In this document: positions 48,450 to 60,825 of the stretch, piece after piece
Layout: each line of letters begins with the position of its first letter
Numbering within the stretch: position 1 is the stretch's first letter
Assembly: GCA_003508835.1 (NCBI GenBank)
Contig: PUFA01000003.1
Location: forward strand, 13,121,501 to 13,185,500
Direction of reading: 5' to 3'
Length of the DNA stretch: 64,000 nt
Source of the DNA: Eonycteris spelaea
Taxonomy: Eukaryota > Chordata > Mammalia > Chiroptera > Pteropodidae
Notes under the pieces: model-generated
What the model saw: only the letters and a program-made list of their open reading frames with translations
Databases searched by the model: none
What the model was told of the DNA's origin: nothing
Translations under genes and position numbers: made by a program

Positions 48450-48520
48450 AGGCAATAATATCTCATTTTACAGCTTATGTTTGAGGCCCATTAACTGACT
48501 TGTCTCAGGAGACACAGTAT
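48450..48520 (-). mobile_element. MIR SINE core fragment, antisense
   Basis: 'aataatatctcattttacagcttatgtttgaggcccattaactgacttgtctcaggagacacag' is an antisense MIR core. Confidence 0.65.
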
Positions 48521-49394
48521 TCACTCAGAATACACATAGACAATGAGGGACAGGAAACAACAGAGGCAGTCCCCATGAAGCCAGGCTTACTTGCCAATCA
48601 CGAACATCATTTTTAATATTCTATACCCCAAGTAATCCCTATCTATACAGTCCTTCTTTGATTTGACCTAAATAAGGACAAAGTATGTGTGCACGAGTTT
48701 GCTGACACCTTGAAATTAGAGAGCTTGGTTTTTCTTAAAGGATCACAAAACAGAGATTGTTGGTACTGAAGGATCATATTACCTCAACACTCACCTTTTC
48801 CAGCAAGACTTAAATCAGAAGCACTGGTAGCTAATTTGTCTCAGGATTTTCTTTGCTTATAGGAGCCCATTTAGTCCTGTGAGCAAATACAGTTGAAATA
48901 AAGCCTCCTGTGACATGCCCTTAAGCAAGGGCTGATGTGAATTTATGGATAAACAGCCTGGTCATCACCTTGGGTGGGATGCCTCTGATACAAAGCTCTT
49001 TAGACCGAAATCCAGTGTTTTCCAGTAGGATGAAGCTTAAATTGCCTAAATAGCAACATGCTTAATAACATAATTTATTGGTTTCTTCCTCTTTCCTGTC
49101 TTACTTCTTTATTCCCTTGATGAAGTTTCCTGGGATCACTTCCCCAAAAAGCTATTTGCACTTGAATCATCATGTCAGAAAAGTATCCTATCGATGATAC
49201 AATTTCTTATAATATAGGTGAAACGTGCACTACTGGTTCCTTTGTAGGCCTGGCACACTCATTGAGGAAAATAATAACACAAGTTCATAGCATTCCACAG
49301 TTAAAACAGCCTTTACAGCCACTTTAAATAACACTTCATTTCTTCCCAAAGAAGCCAAGTAAGAAACCCATTAATAGTAATGCTTTTCTCTTGT

Positions 49395-49480
49395 GCATAA
49401 TTTTGCACTTTTTAAAGCACTTTCCCATATTTAATCATATTTGATCCTCATGACAACCCTGTAAAAAATGTAGGGCAAAT
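49395..49480 (-). mobile_element. MIR SINE fragment, antisense
   Basis: 'tttaaagcactttcccatatttaatcatatttgatcctcatgacaaccctgta' is the antisense MIR 3' portion. It is cut off where the next, oppositely oriented MIR begins. Confidence 0.75.
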
Positions 49481-49493
49481 GTTAGCTTGAGGG

Positions 49494-49680
49494 ACAATGT
49501 AGAGTGGTGGAAAGAGTTCTCTGAACTGGGAGTCTAGGGGCCTGATTCTGTCAGTAATTAGCAGTGCAAGCACAGGCAAGACCTTAACTCTGAGCCTTGG
49601 TATCCTCTTCGTGGCATGAGGGGCTGGTCTATGGGATTTCTAAGATTGTTTCTAATAACAATCTATGAGCCCCAATAGAC
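49494..49680 (+). mobile_element. MIR3/MIRc SINE relic, sense
   Basis: 'tagagtggtggaaagagttctctgaactgggagtctaggggcctgattctg', 'acaggcaagaccttaactctgagccttggtatcctcttcgtggcatgaggggctgg' and 'tctaagattg' follow MIR3 order from the head. Confidence 0.82.
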
Positions 49681-49879
49681 AGAGATGGAGGGTGGAGTAT
49701 GTGGGTGTGGCACAGCTTCCTTAGAGTTAAGCAGTGGTCAGTAGCAAAACTGGGACTGAAAACAAGATCTAGTAAGTTTAGAGAAAGGGTCCATTAAGTA
49801 GCAAATGATATGTAGCACTGATGAAGGGCCTTTCATAGTAGCCATTGAGAACACATTGTGTACCATACAAAGCCATCAG

Positions 49880-50005
49880 TTCTGAAAAAATTCTGCAAGA
49901 TATTTTTTATTCCCAATTGACAGATTAGGAACCTAGACTCCAAGTGTTCATGTCACTTGGCCTTGGTCACAAGCTGTCAAAGAAGTTTCTAATATTCGTG
50001 CCCCA
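49880..50005 (-). mobile_element. MIR SINE core fragment, antisense
   Basis: 'ttattcccaattgacagattaggaacctagactccaagtgttcatgtcacttggccttggtcacaagctg' is an antisense MIR core. Confidence 0.75.
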
Positions 50006-50129
50006 GTTATGTGATTCCAAAAATGTCCCTCTTTTATTAAACAAGTGCTCTTGCTTTTTCCAGCACATTTCACATGAACAATCAAGAATATTATCACAAA
50101 TTAGAAATTTGATATGTATGGGTGCAAAC

Positions 50130-50220
50130 CATGATTTCTATGATTCTGTTTTCTCATCTATAAAATGGGCGTAATTATTTCCTTAGGGTTTTTGAAAGGA
50201 TTGAAAAGTGAGGAAGAATT
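50130..50220 (+). mobile_element. MIR SINE fragment, sense
   Basis: 'ttctgttttctcatctataaaatgggcgtaattatttccttagggtttttgaaaggatt' is a clear MIR core/3' portion. Confidence 0.85.
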
Positions 50221-52199
50221 AAAATCTTTGGAATATGATTTCTGCTGGATATATATTACTCTTCTTCCCTACTCCTTGTCAATTTTTTTTCCCCCACCAA
50301 ACTAGTAATCCCAGCTTCACACAAAGGCTGCATTGGTAGCTTCATACAAGGAAATCTGCCTCTCTCCTGCAAACACACATGGGTAAGACTGAGAGGTGGG
50401 ATGGTACATGATAAACATGAATACATTGCAAATTTATGTTTTCTTGTCCTGTCCTTGTCCTGATTCTAGCCTATTAAGTTTGTGAAAAATTCTGCCTCTA
50501 TCTATAGTCCTGAGATTCTTATTATATTTAACTACTTTGCATTGCCTACTCTTCTCAACATTTTACCCATGAGCTTGAGTGTATCCATGCACGTGCATAT
50601 ATGTGTAAGAAGTGGGTATGAAGGATATTATTTCACTCATTCTCAGATTCTGCTATTGAGTGATTCATAACTAGTGGGCTATGACTGTGCCATAAGGCTA
50701 GTAGGACATGTTGCATAAACCAGGGAAATGATATAATTATATTTTAGCCTAAATAACATCAGAAAAAGTTTAATTAAGACTTTTAATTAATAGTTGAAAG
50801 ATTAATCAATCAATAATTATAGCAATGATTATAGGATGTAATTGAGCTTAATTGGAGGGGGCTGATTAATGATCAGAATAAACCTTTCAGATTCCCTATC
50901 TTGAAAATACTCAGAAATGATGAATTTTGGCTCAAAAAATTAAAAAAGAAATGCCAGGATTTTAGATAATAAGTCCTTGGCAACTAGGCCATGAAATAGA
51001 AAACATGACTGAAGTAAAAGAAATTATTCTATTTTTCAGATTGTACATCATTATACTGCTAATTTAGACAAGTTTGAGATTAATAGGGGAAAATATGCAG
51101 CTCAAGAAGTCTATAGAAAAAGAAAAAAAAAGAAATTGCTCGAGACAATTTTCTCCGGAAGCTAATTTCTCAGGGGTGCTCTTTCCATCTCCAGGGCAGA
51201 ATGGTTGTGTGAATTCAAATAACATTCTTATCAGAGCATCATAGGAAGATTCTGGAGGATCAACATCTCAAGAACAGTCTCTGTTAGTATGACAACCCCT
51301 CTCACTTCTGCCTGATCTGTTCTATCAAATTCAAGTGGCTACTGGGACTCATATCAATTCTACCTGAAGATGGTTCAATTCTCTTTGGAAAACAGGTAGG
51401 TGATCTCATTTCAGGGTCATCTAACTGATGAGGATGAATCCCACAATGCACAGCCCAGATGGAGATATATGTTTTCAGAGAGCGTGTGTGTGTGTGGTGG
51501 TGGGGAGAGGTTACTTTTTTTGAGTAGGCAGCACCACAATATTGATCCCACATGCTAGTCTCAGGAAACAGGCCAAATAGTGGCCCAACATCTCTGAATA
51601 CCAACAAGATTAGTAAAGGAAGACAACATGACAAATTATTTTCAAATGTCTTTTAAAAACCCCAAGAAAATCTATTTTAATTACAAATTGGGAATTGACT
51701 GCTCCCACATGTGCCAGGGACTTATATCTATTTTCTTTTGTTCCCCTTCCATCTTACATGTGCCCTCTCAATCTAAATGCAATCCCAGTCACGGCAAGTG
51801 TTCTACAGGCAAACGCATTTAACTAAGAAATTAATGAACTTAATAAGAATGTTTACATTGATTACATACTGTATTTGTCTGTGCATATACTGTCGTTGTG
51901 GCAAATTCACAGGAAAGATTGTAATGTCTGCCTTTAAATTCAATAGAGCTAACAACTTTACTGACTGAGAGCATGAAAGAGATAAGAGTAATGAAATGAA
52001 AGCCTAGCACTAATTCACACACAGTTGCTCTTTGGTTTTGGTTAAGTTATCTAAACTCTCTTGCCTTCAGTTACTGCATTTAAAAAAAGTATGTTTTCTG
52101 ATTTTTTCCCCATACTTCATTGCCCCATTACAAGGCTACAATGCAATTTTGACACTATCTGGAGTTAGTGCAGACTTCACAAGTTAAAAGCACAGACCC
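50221..52199. other. Unassigned non-coding DNA
   Basis: No recognised repeat apart from short A-rich (51115-51135) and TG (51484-51497) tracts. The antisense frame at 51302-51634 (110 codons) has no domain. Confidence 0.5.
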
Positions 52200-52780
52200 C
52201 AGCAAGTCTGCCCTTATTTCAGATACTAATCACTTGTTCTGGAGTTTCCAGGAACCCACACTTCTGACCAAATGGCAACAAATCTGGCAGTTCCCACTAC
52301 CACCTCAGTTCTTAATAATTTAAGGACAACTCACAGAACTCAGTAAAATTCTATACTTACAATAACAGTTTTATTATAAAGGATAAAAATCAGGACCAGC
52401 CAAAAGAGAGACCTGTAAGTAAGGTCTAGGATGGTTGTGAAGATGGAGCTTTCACGTCTTCTCTCCCTGGAATCAGGGAACATCACCTTCAAAGCATGTC
52501 AATGTACTAACAAATTAGAAAGCTTGCCTGAGCCTTAGTGTCCAGAGGTTTTATTGGTATTTCCTTATAGAGGCATGACTGATTTAATAATTGGCCATGT
52601 GATTGAAGCTTAAACCCTTTTTATGTCTCTAGAGGTTGAGTGATTGGGTTGATATTACATAGCTTAAAGTTTTCCAACATAGCCAGCCCCATCCTGAAAC
52701 TATGTAAAGGCCTATCATGAGTTACCTTATTAGCATAAACTCAGGTGTGACTTCAGGGTCACACATGAATAATAAAGACA
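52200..52780 (-). mobile_element. Probable old ERV LTR, antisense
   Basis: 'cactacctcagttcttaataatttaaggacaactcacagaactcagtaaaattctatacttacaataacagttttattataaagg', then 'gagcc..gtgtccagaggttttattggtatttccttatagaggcatgactgatttaataattggccatgtg', resembles antisense ERV LTRs. In those an inverted poly(A)-signal region ('..tcacaggactcagcaaaa..ggtttattac..') precedes a 'ggtttttattgg' block. Ends and family are not resolved, and no flanking duplication was identified. Confidence 0.5.
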
Positions 52781-53364
52781 CTCCTATCACTTACATAATT
52801 CCAAGAAAGTTTCTTACCAGAGAACTAAGGACTATTTCTTTTTATGCAATACCTATAGATTGTTGTGTTAAATAAACAAGATAATATATGTAACGGTGTT
52901 TTGTTACTTTAAATTATTAAGCAAAATAATATGTCATGATGTATTATTAGAAAATAAGAGAACAATGCAAGTTCTAGTTTATTCATTTTGCTACTATGCT
53001 ACTCAGTTTCAGGAGAGTGCTGGCTTTAGCAGTCAGAAGAATTTTCATAGCTAAATAAAACTGAAGTCGGGTTTTGAAGGATAAATACAGCTTGTTAGAA
53101 AGAAAAGATCCCCTGCATTCTACATATGCTGTTGATGCAGTCAAAATAATTTAACAAATAATAAAAATAGGCTTGCTAACTAATCTTTTCACCTTTTGAT
53201 ATATTGTTTTAATGCTTTGTTAAACACAGCTCAAGAAAACATAAGCATTTTTCTTCAAATACCCATGAAAATCAACTTCTAAGGAAGAAGAGGAGGAATG
53301 ACCTCTATACTGAGTCTCCATTTCCTCCCTCTGTGTAATTTGGGCCTAAAGAGCACCAACTTGT

Positions 53365-53550
53365 GTGATACCTGAATCATGAGGAAGCCGGGTTCTATTC
53401 TTATCTCTATTAATTTCTAATTTGGTCAATTTATACAAGACATTCAACTCTCAGAAGAAACCTAGTTTCTGTACTTGCTAATGAGAATAGTATCTGCCAT
53501 GTCATCCTCATGAGGCTATTTTAAGACACAAAAGTGCTTTATAAATTTAA
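53365..53550 (+). mobile_element. MIR SINE relic, sense
   Basis: 'catgaggaagccgggttctattcttatctctattaatttctaatttggtcaatttatacaagacattcaactctcagaag' followed by 'atgaggctattttaagacacaaaagtgctttataaa' follows MIR order. Confidence 0.72.
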
Positions 53551-53939
53551 CAAACTAACTTCTTTTAGAATTAAGTTCAAAGGTAGAGATTAGAAAAAGT
53601 TGAAAATGGACAATCTATCTTTAGTAATATTGCTGCTCATTTTTTCCATGCCCCCAACCTTTCAGCAAACATTCCTCCTACCCATTAGGAGCAGTTCTGC
53701 TCTTTCAACTTATTGTTAGGAAGTTCCAAAAATATATTGTGATATGTTATTCATTTTGTTGCATAGCCAATGAGAGAGAAGACTAATATATAGTCATATG
53801 TGTGTGTGTATATATATTTCCATAAATAGAAAATATAGTATCTTCTTCTAGACATAGCACATGAGTGAGTGACCCCATATGGGTAGGATGGCATCTCTTG
53901 CATTCTGATCATGGAAGTCTTGACAGAGAGGGAAGCAGA

Positions 53940-54260
53940 AATGGAAATAAATAACCACAGTGCAATCCCTGCTTTGGTAACTGCTACAATAATGTCTGCT
54001 AAAAGTGCTGTGGAAGTTTAAATATGAGAAGAATTAATTCTGACTGAGGGAAAGGTCAGGGCACAATTCAGAAAACTGATGATTGTGCTTGGTCTTGAAA
54101 GACAAGTTAGGTTTTGAGAGGCAAAGTGGGGGCCGTGCACACATTTCAAACATAAGCTCTAGTTTGAGCAAAGTGTGAGGGGGTGAAAGAGCAGGGCATG
54201 TTTGGGAATAGCGGGTGAAATGTCAAAGCCAGGATGTGAAAGCCTTGGGTAAAACATTGA
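53940..54260 (+). mobile_element. L2 LINE fragment
   Basis: 'gtgcttggtcttgaaagacaagttaggttttgagaggcaaagtggggg' and 'gagcagggcatgtttgggaatagcgggtgaaa..ggatgtgaaagc' follow the L2 phrase ('..gggccttgaaggatgagtagg..ggcagag..gagcaaaggc..'). Confidence 0.6.
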
Positions 54261-54439
54261 AAAGACCCACCGCAGCTGAGAAAGGCACAGCGAGTGTGTG
54301 TGTGCAGGGGAGGGGGGTGGATTGCTGCTCACATCTTTGTTTTAGAAATACCACCATTCTCTTGATGAGAATTGTTGATTAGTTACACAGGAGAAACTGA
54401 AGTGAGGGAAACATTTCAGAGGATGACTGTAACAGATGA

Positions 54440-54620
54440 TTTTTGTTCAGGGCTTACTGTATTCCAAGTCTGCTAAATGTGTTAGTACCTTAAATTCCTG
54501 AAACAATTTTATAAGTGAACACTTTTGTTATCTCTGTTTTATATGAAAGGAATTGGCAGCCCAGGGACTTAAGTAATTCGACCTAAGTGGTAACAGGCCA
54601 TTTGACTCCAGATTCATGTT
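54440..54620 (-). mobile_element. MIR SINE relic, antisense
   Basis: 'cttactgtattccaagtctgctaaatgtgttagtaccttaaattcctgaaacaattttataagtg', 'atgaaaggaattggcagcccagggacttaagtaa' and 'ggccatttgactccagattcatg' follow antisense MIR order. Confidence 0.8.
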
Positions 54621-57600
54621 TTTTTAATCACTACAAGTTGATCAGGGTCCATGTTAAAGCAGCCTACAGAAAACAGAGAAAATGGAGGTCTGTGCTTGAC
54701 TAAGAAAAATTTTAGAACTATGATCCTTTTTTGTGAGATCTGGTAAATACTGTGGCTAAAAGAGTAGGAGTAGAAGTAAAGATAAAGAGTAAGGGTTTAA
54801 CTGGTTGAGTTTTGGACTTCTGTAGGACATGTATAGACAGTTAAGCATCATGAACTTTTGGTGAAAGTTTAAACTATAGAAATTCATAAACTTGTCAAGA
54901 AAGAGAATGTATCACAAAATGAATAGACACATTAATTGCATAAAAAGTCTTTGGTCAGTGGGAAACATGTGGAATAAAAAATTTGGACATCCCCTCTAAT
55001 TTGTGAGTGCAACTCTCTTCCTTATGGGTTGTGTTGGTGAAGGTAGTTGCCATCTGCTTTCATTGCAGTCCAGAATTCTGACAATTGCTTCTCATTGAAT
55101 TCATCAGTACAAATGAAAGTAAGACTCCATGGCCAAAGGCCTAGGACTGTCGAGAAATACTTAATTATCTTAAAATCTTTACAGCCTGGGGATCATAATG
55201 GTTAATGGGCTAATCAGGTAAAAGGTATAGAATTTTAAATAGTAGAGACTGTATTACTAGAGTAGATTGTCACTCCATTGGAGATGATAAAACCCGAGCG
55301 CATAAATGGTGACTGGAGCATACCTTCAGCATTCATAAATCAATACTTGATAAAATGTACTCATGTATAACTAAGGAGATTTCTGTATGGTGGGTTGAAT
55401 TAACTGATTATAGTATACTACAGGCCTCAGTGGGATTATGGGCAAAGTTTTGATTCATTAAAAAAAAAAAGAGTTGGAGCTGGACATTGCTTTATAAGAA
55501 GCTGTAGTATAGATAGCCCAAAATTTAAAGTTGTGAGCTACATACCATAGGTGTAAATGCTAAGGCTGCATCACAAGTAGAAATGTGAATTAGGCTGAGA
55601 AAATTTTCTAGGGTCCCTAGAATCAATCAAGTTTACAAAGTTGAAGGATTTCTGGTCTTTGGAGAACACTGCCATATTACTGGCAAGAAAAAAGGAAAGA
55701 GAAGCACTTGGAAAGCTAGCCTAGAGAAGCAGGTTGAAGAGGAACAAGGCCTGTGAGCTTGGAAATCCTTAAATAAAGACTATGGGAATTGTGAGCCTAG
55801 GAAGGGACTCTCTGATCATACTTCCTTGGACCTTATCTACCTGGTGGTCTTTCTAATACCCTGTATAAAATACTGGGTCATTATTGGCATGTTAGCTAAT
55901 GTCACAGTGGAGATATTGTATAGGACAATCACTTGAAGGCCCTGACAGTTTAAGGGAAAGTATGTTATGTTGTCGTTTCATTTAAGTCTTCTAGAATTAA
56001 AGTGTAAAAACTATTTTAGACCACATTAAAATCACTTTTGTAATATAATTTTGTGGTATATCTTTCATTCTCTGTTTATCTCCTATATGAAATCATCCCC
56101 AACTATGCCAATGGAAAAATGTCTTCTGTGCTGAATCCTTGTTACAGTCATGGTCTTCAACACAGTCCTAAAATGTTTGTGTATGGACAACCCTTGGAGA
56201 ACATATAATTAAATATTATCTCCCAAATTCTAAGGCCAGAAACAAGACATTTGAAATAAATGTCTCCAATTCAAATAACGTTAGCCTGAAGATCCTGCAA
56301 TGTAACTAACATGAATGAAATGGTGTGACGTGGGCAGGCATCAATGAGTGGTGTGAGATGCTGTGCTGTACTGCATGGGGGAGTGGTAGGACATTGCCAC
56401 TAGTGAGCAGAGTTAGAAAGGGTTGGCATAGCATACTCAAGAACTGTCCTAATATGTGGTGGAGAGCATATACAACTATCAACTGATTAAAACTTAGAAT
56501 TATCAGAAAGATAATTCTGCATACAATGGGAAAGAGGGAATCTGAGGATTTGGTTGTGAAGGTATGAAATATTCTTGGTAAATGACAATAAGTTCTGACC
56601 TAAGAAAATTACCTCATGCTTTTCACTATCAAGTGTCTTTTATTGTGTCTATTGTAAGTTTGTTTTGCTTCTGTAGTTACAGTCTAAATTCATTAAAGAT
56701 AAGAACATGGTCTTCCTTTGTGTATAGGATGAGAGTTATCTAAATGTGTGAGCACATGCTAGCTTTGGACAGGTCATATGATAAAAAGTACTCAAATTTT
56801 ATTCTAATACACATCCATGTTCCAATACATACTAAATTTAGAATATTATGTAAGTCATTTAAATTTGAGAGAGTTTTAATATCTTCAATTAAAAAATATG
56901 AGAATTGTATCTTATATACTCTAAAATCCTTTCCAACTTTAATCTTTTATCATTTTGGTTCCTGCAAACTCAAGCCAACAAGTTTTATTTTCTGTCTCCA
57001 AACTCCTGCTCAAACACATTGGTTGAGTATTGTGATACCATCAACCATGGATTCTGCACTCTTGCCAAGTTTACAATTTTGATAAAGAAGATTCATGTTG
57101 TTCAGAGGCTTTAAATTTCAAAGTGATTCATATTTTCCATTGTACGCTATACGTGGAGTCCTAAATGGCCTCCTCATATTCTAAAATAAGGCATTTACAC
57201 GAAGAACAATCACCCTTCAATTAAATATACCTGGAGAAGAAAATGATATAATTATCGTTTAATTTTTTGTAGTCACAAACTTTCATTTAACATATTTTGA
57301 GTACTTCAGACTATTTGCAAGATGGGAAAAGAATTGCAACAAAGTGTCTATTTCTATCTGTGATTTGTAGATTTTTGTAATTACTGTCATTAGAATCAAC
57401 ATGGTTCTTCCTGAATACTAGAGCAAATAAAAATGGTTTTTCTGGAGGAAAGGAGGAATGTTTCCTTGTTACTGTGAATAGCAAGATTAAAATACTTTGT
57501 CTCCTGCTGTTTATGCATTCTTTTTATTACATAGTCATAGAAAAGTCAAAGATCAGTCTGGAAATACCCTTTTACTGTGGCATGTTTGCTTTCCTGAGTC

Positions 57601-57984
57601 AAAACTGTTTCGATGGGAGACCAATGGAACTGGGATGCCCTTATTATTGGGGAGTTACCCATTTCCGCTGAGAATTGATCACATTCACATCTGATAGCCA
57701 TATATTTTAGGATTATTTCTAGTAGATGTTCCAGAATTTGACTTACTCTTCATTTACTTTTTTTCCCCCTTAACATTTTAAAAATTATCGGTGGGAATTT
57801 CAGGAATTAGATAACACGATAGCTATGTACATGTAAATGATAGAAATTGAAAAAAAAAACACAGTTACAGTTAAATCTTTGTATAGGAAAGATGAGATTC
57901 TGTTGTTTAAAGGGCTGAGAAAGGAGAGGTGACCTGCTTGTTGGTAGTTCGTGGGAACAATATTTAATGGGTGTGAGAAACACC
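54621..57984. other. Unassigned non-coding DNA
   Basis: No gene, RNA or repeat recognised over about 3.4 kb. The 112-codon frame at 56744-57082 has no domain. Confidence 0.5.
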
Positions 57985-58060
57985 TAGGCGGATAGCCTTG
58001 GGCAAGTCACTTTCATTCTCTAAGTCTTAGTTTCCTCATAAATGAAGAAATTTGAGCAAA
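57985..58060 (+). mobile_element. MIR SINE core fragment, sense
   Basis: 'cctaggcggatagccttgggcaagtcactttcattctctaagtcttagtttcctcataaatgaag' is a clear MIR core. Confidence 0.88.
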
Positions 58061-58083
58061 ATTTTTTCTAGAATATTTCTAGC

Positions 58084-58175
58084 ACACACACACACCCACA
58101 CCTACACATATATATAGAGAAGAGATATATAGATTAGATAGATAGATAGATAGATAAGATGATAGATAGATAAAT
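58084..58175. repeat. Compound (CA)n / (TA)n / (GATA)n microsatellite
   Basis: A short CA array, a TATATA stretch, then two clusters of GATA units separated by 'agat'. It directly follows the MIR fragment at 57985-58060. Confidence 0.93.
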
Positions 58176-58195
58176 AGAATGTAAAGTATGCTTGA

Positions 58196-58706
58196 TGTTG
58201 GGGTGAGCAGGTAAAATGTCCCCAAAGATGTCCATATCCTAATTCTAGGAATTAGAATTATATTAGATTACAAAATAAAGAAAAATTACATTCGCAGAGG
58301 GATTTAAATTTCTTAATCAGTTGACCTTGTGATAGGGAGATTATCCTGGATTGTCAGAGTAGTTTTAATGTAATCCTAAGGGTCCTTATAAATGGAAAGG
58401 GAGGCAGGAGAGAGAATCAGAGAGATGGCAATTTAAGAAAGACCCAAATTTCTCTTGTGGCTTTAGAGATGAAAGAATAGGGCCACAAATCAAGGATTGC
58501 AACAACCTCTAGAAGCTGTAAAAGGCAAGGAAACAGTTCTCCTTAGAGGCCTCAGAAAGGAACACAGCCCGTCGACATCTTGATTTTAGGCCAGTGACAC
58601 CCATTTCAAACTTCTGACCTCTAACACTTCAAGATAATACAATTGTATTGTTTTTAAGCTACTAACTATGTGGTAATTTGTTACAAAGTCACCAGAAAAC
58701 TAATAT
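58196..58706 (+). mobile_element. MLT1-type MaLR LTR, sense, near full length
   Basis: It starts 'tgttggggtgagcagg' and holds, in consensus order, 'tgtccccaaagatgtccatatcctaattc', 'gggagattatcctggattgtc', 'aatgtaatcctaagggtccttataaa', 'cctctagaagctgtaaaaggcaaggaaacag', 'gacatcttgattttaggccagtgacacccatttc' and 'gtggtaatttgttacaaagtcaccagaaaactaata'. This is an MLT1 (probably MLT1D-like) LTR of about 510 bp. A second MLT1 lies in the opposite orientation near 6 kb, far too distant to be its partner. Confidence 0.92.
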
Positions 58707-59629
58707 GTTAAAGCATGAATTGTTTCAAATGTAAAGTAAGTTATTTTATAAACTAAATAAAGGAATTTGAAATGGTTAATAATTATTCTTACAAGAATAT
58801 ATTTTATCACAATCATGATTAGATAGCCATTTATAAACATAATTATCATTTGATCTGACATTTTTGGTTTATCCATCAATATACAAATTTAACAACACTT
58901 AAACATTTCACCACTGCTATACTGGGGAAAAATTGGCACAAAAATCACACCTAAAGTAGTTCTTCCCTTCTAAAGAAGATACGATTAATTCATTTGCAGG
59001 TAAATTGATTTTTAAAAAATATATTAACCTCCAAACTTTGTACAAATAACTCAATAACCAAGGAATGATGTAAATAAACTTTCAAAACATAATAAATAAG
59101 TGAGTTAATCTTTTTTTTTTTTCCCAGAGTCATGATCATCTATGAGACTAGTTACTGTAACTGAGGACAAAGTCAGTTTCCTTTACCAAGCCAGTCCCAC
59201 TTCTCTGAGAGGGCTTCACAGAGTCAATGCTCACAATTTTACCCTCCTTTTAATGTTACTAATTAAGAGCATCGACTAAAGCTACTGCATTAAAAAAATA
59301 AGATAGGGAGACTGAGTTTTTATGGAGACAGCAGCCCTGAGACTTTCCAATGAGCTTCCCAAGGCACTTCTAAATTTGGACATTGGGAAGAAAGAAACCC
59401 TATCTCCATTTCATGGTGACTGTTGACTAGTGAAGGGGTATGACTTAGCTAAGATTACAGTTAACTAAGTAAGACTCAGTGTCTGAAATAAGAATCAGAA
59501 TCTTACAAATTAACCCTCAAATTTTCTTTGTACATCCTCATCTTTTTTAACAAGAGGATAAAAAAAAACTTTCTCATTCACAAAATATTGTTGCCAATGC
59601 AAGTTGAAATGAGTCATAAAAACAGACCT
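58707..59629. other. Unassigned DNA with a possible MIR core
   Basis: A poly-T run lies at about 59111-59122. 'tatctccatttcatggtgactgttgactagtg..cttagctaagattacagttaactaagtaagactcag' (about 59400-59480) may be a decayed antisense MIR. Otherwise nothing is recognised. Confidence 0.45.
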
Positions 59630-60825
59630 TTTAAACAAAATTTACAATAGCATCAAAATGAATGAAATACTTAGGAAAAGAAATGAAGCAGAGAGGTAAA
59701 ACTTGTATGCTGAAAATTACAAATCATTGCTAAAAGAAATTAACAAGCCACAAATAACTGGAAAAATGCACTCATTAATAAATTAGGGGATGTAAGATTA
59801 AAATAATAATACTCAAATGATCTACAAATTCAGTGCAATCCCTATCAAAATCCCAACAGCTTTTTTAAAATAAATAATAATAATAAATCCTAAAATTCAT
59901 ATGGAATCTCAAGTGACTCCAAATAGCCAAAACAATCTTTAATAAAATAAAGTTGAAGAAATCAAACTTTCTGAATTCAAAACTTATTACAAAGCTATCA
60001 TATTCAAAATAGTGTGGTACGGACATAAAGACAGCCATAGAAGAAAATAGAAAGAGAAGAGAGGAAGAGAATAGGAATAGAATGGAGGCTACAGGAATAA
60101 ATTCTGCAATATATGGTCAATAGATTTTTGGCAAGGGTACCAAAAGATCACTTAATGGAGAAACAACAGTCTTTTGAACTAATGGTACTGGATAACTGAC
60201 AATCCACAGCAAAAGAATGAAGCTCAATCTTCATCTAACACCATACAGGAAATTAACTCAAAATGGATCAAAGACCTAAGTATAAACCTAAAACTAAGTA
60301 TAAAACCTAAAACTTTAAAGCTCTTAAAGAAAACATAGGGAAAACATTTCATGGCATAGGGTTTGATGATGATTTCTTGGAAAGAATCTGAAAGACGCAG
60401 ACAACAACAACAAAAAATAGATAACTGGATTACAATATTTAAAATAACTGCACATCAAACACTATCTAAAGAGTGCTAATGCACCCTACTGAGCAGGAGA
60501 AAATATTTGCAAGTCATATATCTGAAAAAACAATAATATCAGAATATATAAAGAATTTATATAACCCAAACAACAAAACAAACAAACCAATTCAAAACTG
60601 AGCAAAAGATATGAATAAACATTTATTCAGAGAAGATATGCAAATGTCCAGTAAGCACCTGAAAAGATGCTCAGCCATTTTAGCAATTAAGAAAATGCAA
60701 AGTAAAACCACAATTAGATATTACTTTACACTTATTAGAACAACTATTTTTTTTTTTTAATGGGGAGAAAAAAGTGTTAAAGAAGATGTGGACAAATTGA
60801 AATTCTTCTGCATTGCTGATGGGAA
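59630..60825 (+). mobile_element. L1 (L1M-type) ORF2 3' portion, upstream half of an interrupted element
   Basis: Decayed ORF2 sequence in canonical order: 'caatagcatcaaaatgaatgaaatacttagg' (about 59645-59675), 'attcagtgcaatccctatcaaaatcccaacagc' (about 59828-59860), 'atggatcaaagacctaagtataaacctaaaac' (about 60262-60293), 'gaaaatatttgcaagtcatatatctga' (about 60499-60525), 'cctgaaaagatgctcagcc' (about 60658-60676) and 'gatgtggacaaattgaaattcttctgcattgctgatgggaatg' (about 60785-60827). Stops and frameshifts throughout make it non-functional. The L1 stops at the LTR and resumes at about 61491. Confidence 0.93.

Noticed and set aside
58084..58175. Regularly spaced GATA repeats as a CRISPR-like array or GATA-factor site cluster
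   Set aside because: It is a plain tetranucleotide microsatellite without spacers, and the genome is mammalian. Bare GATA units do not by themselves show regulatory function.
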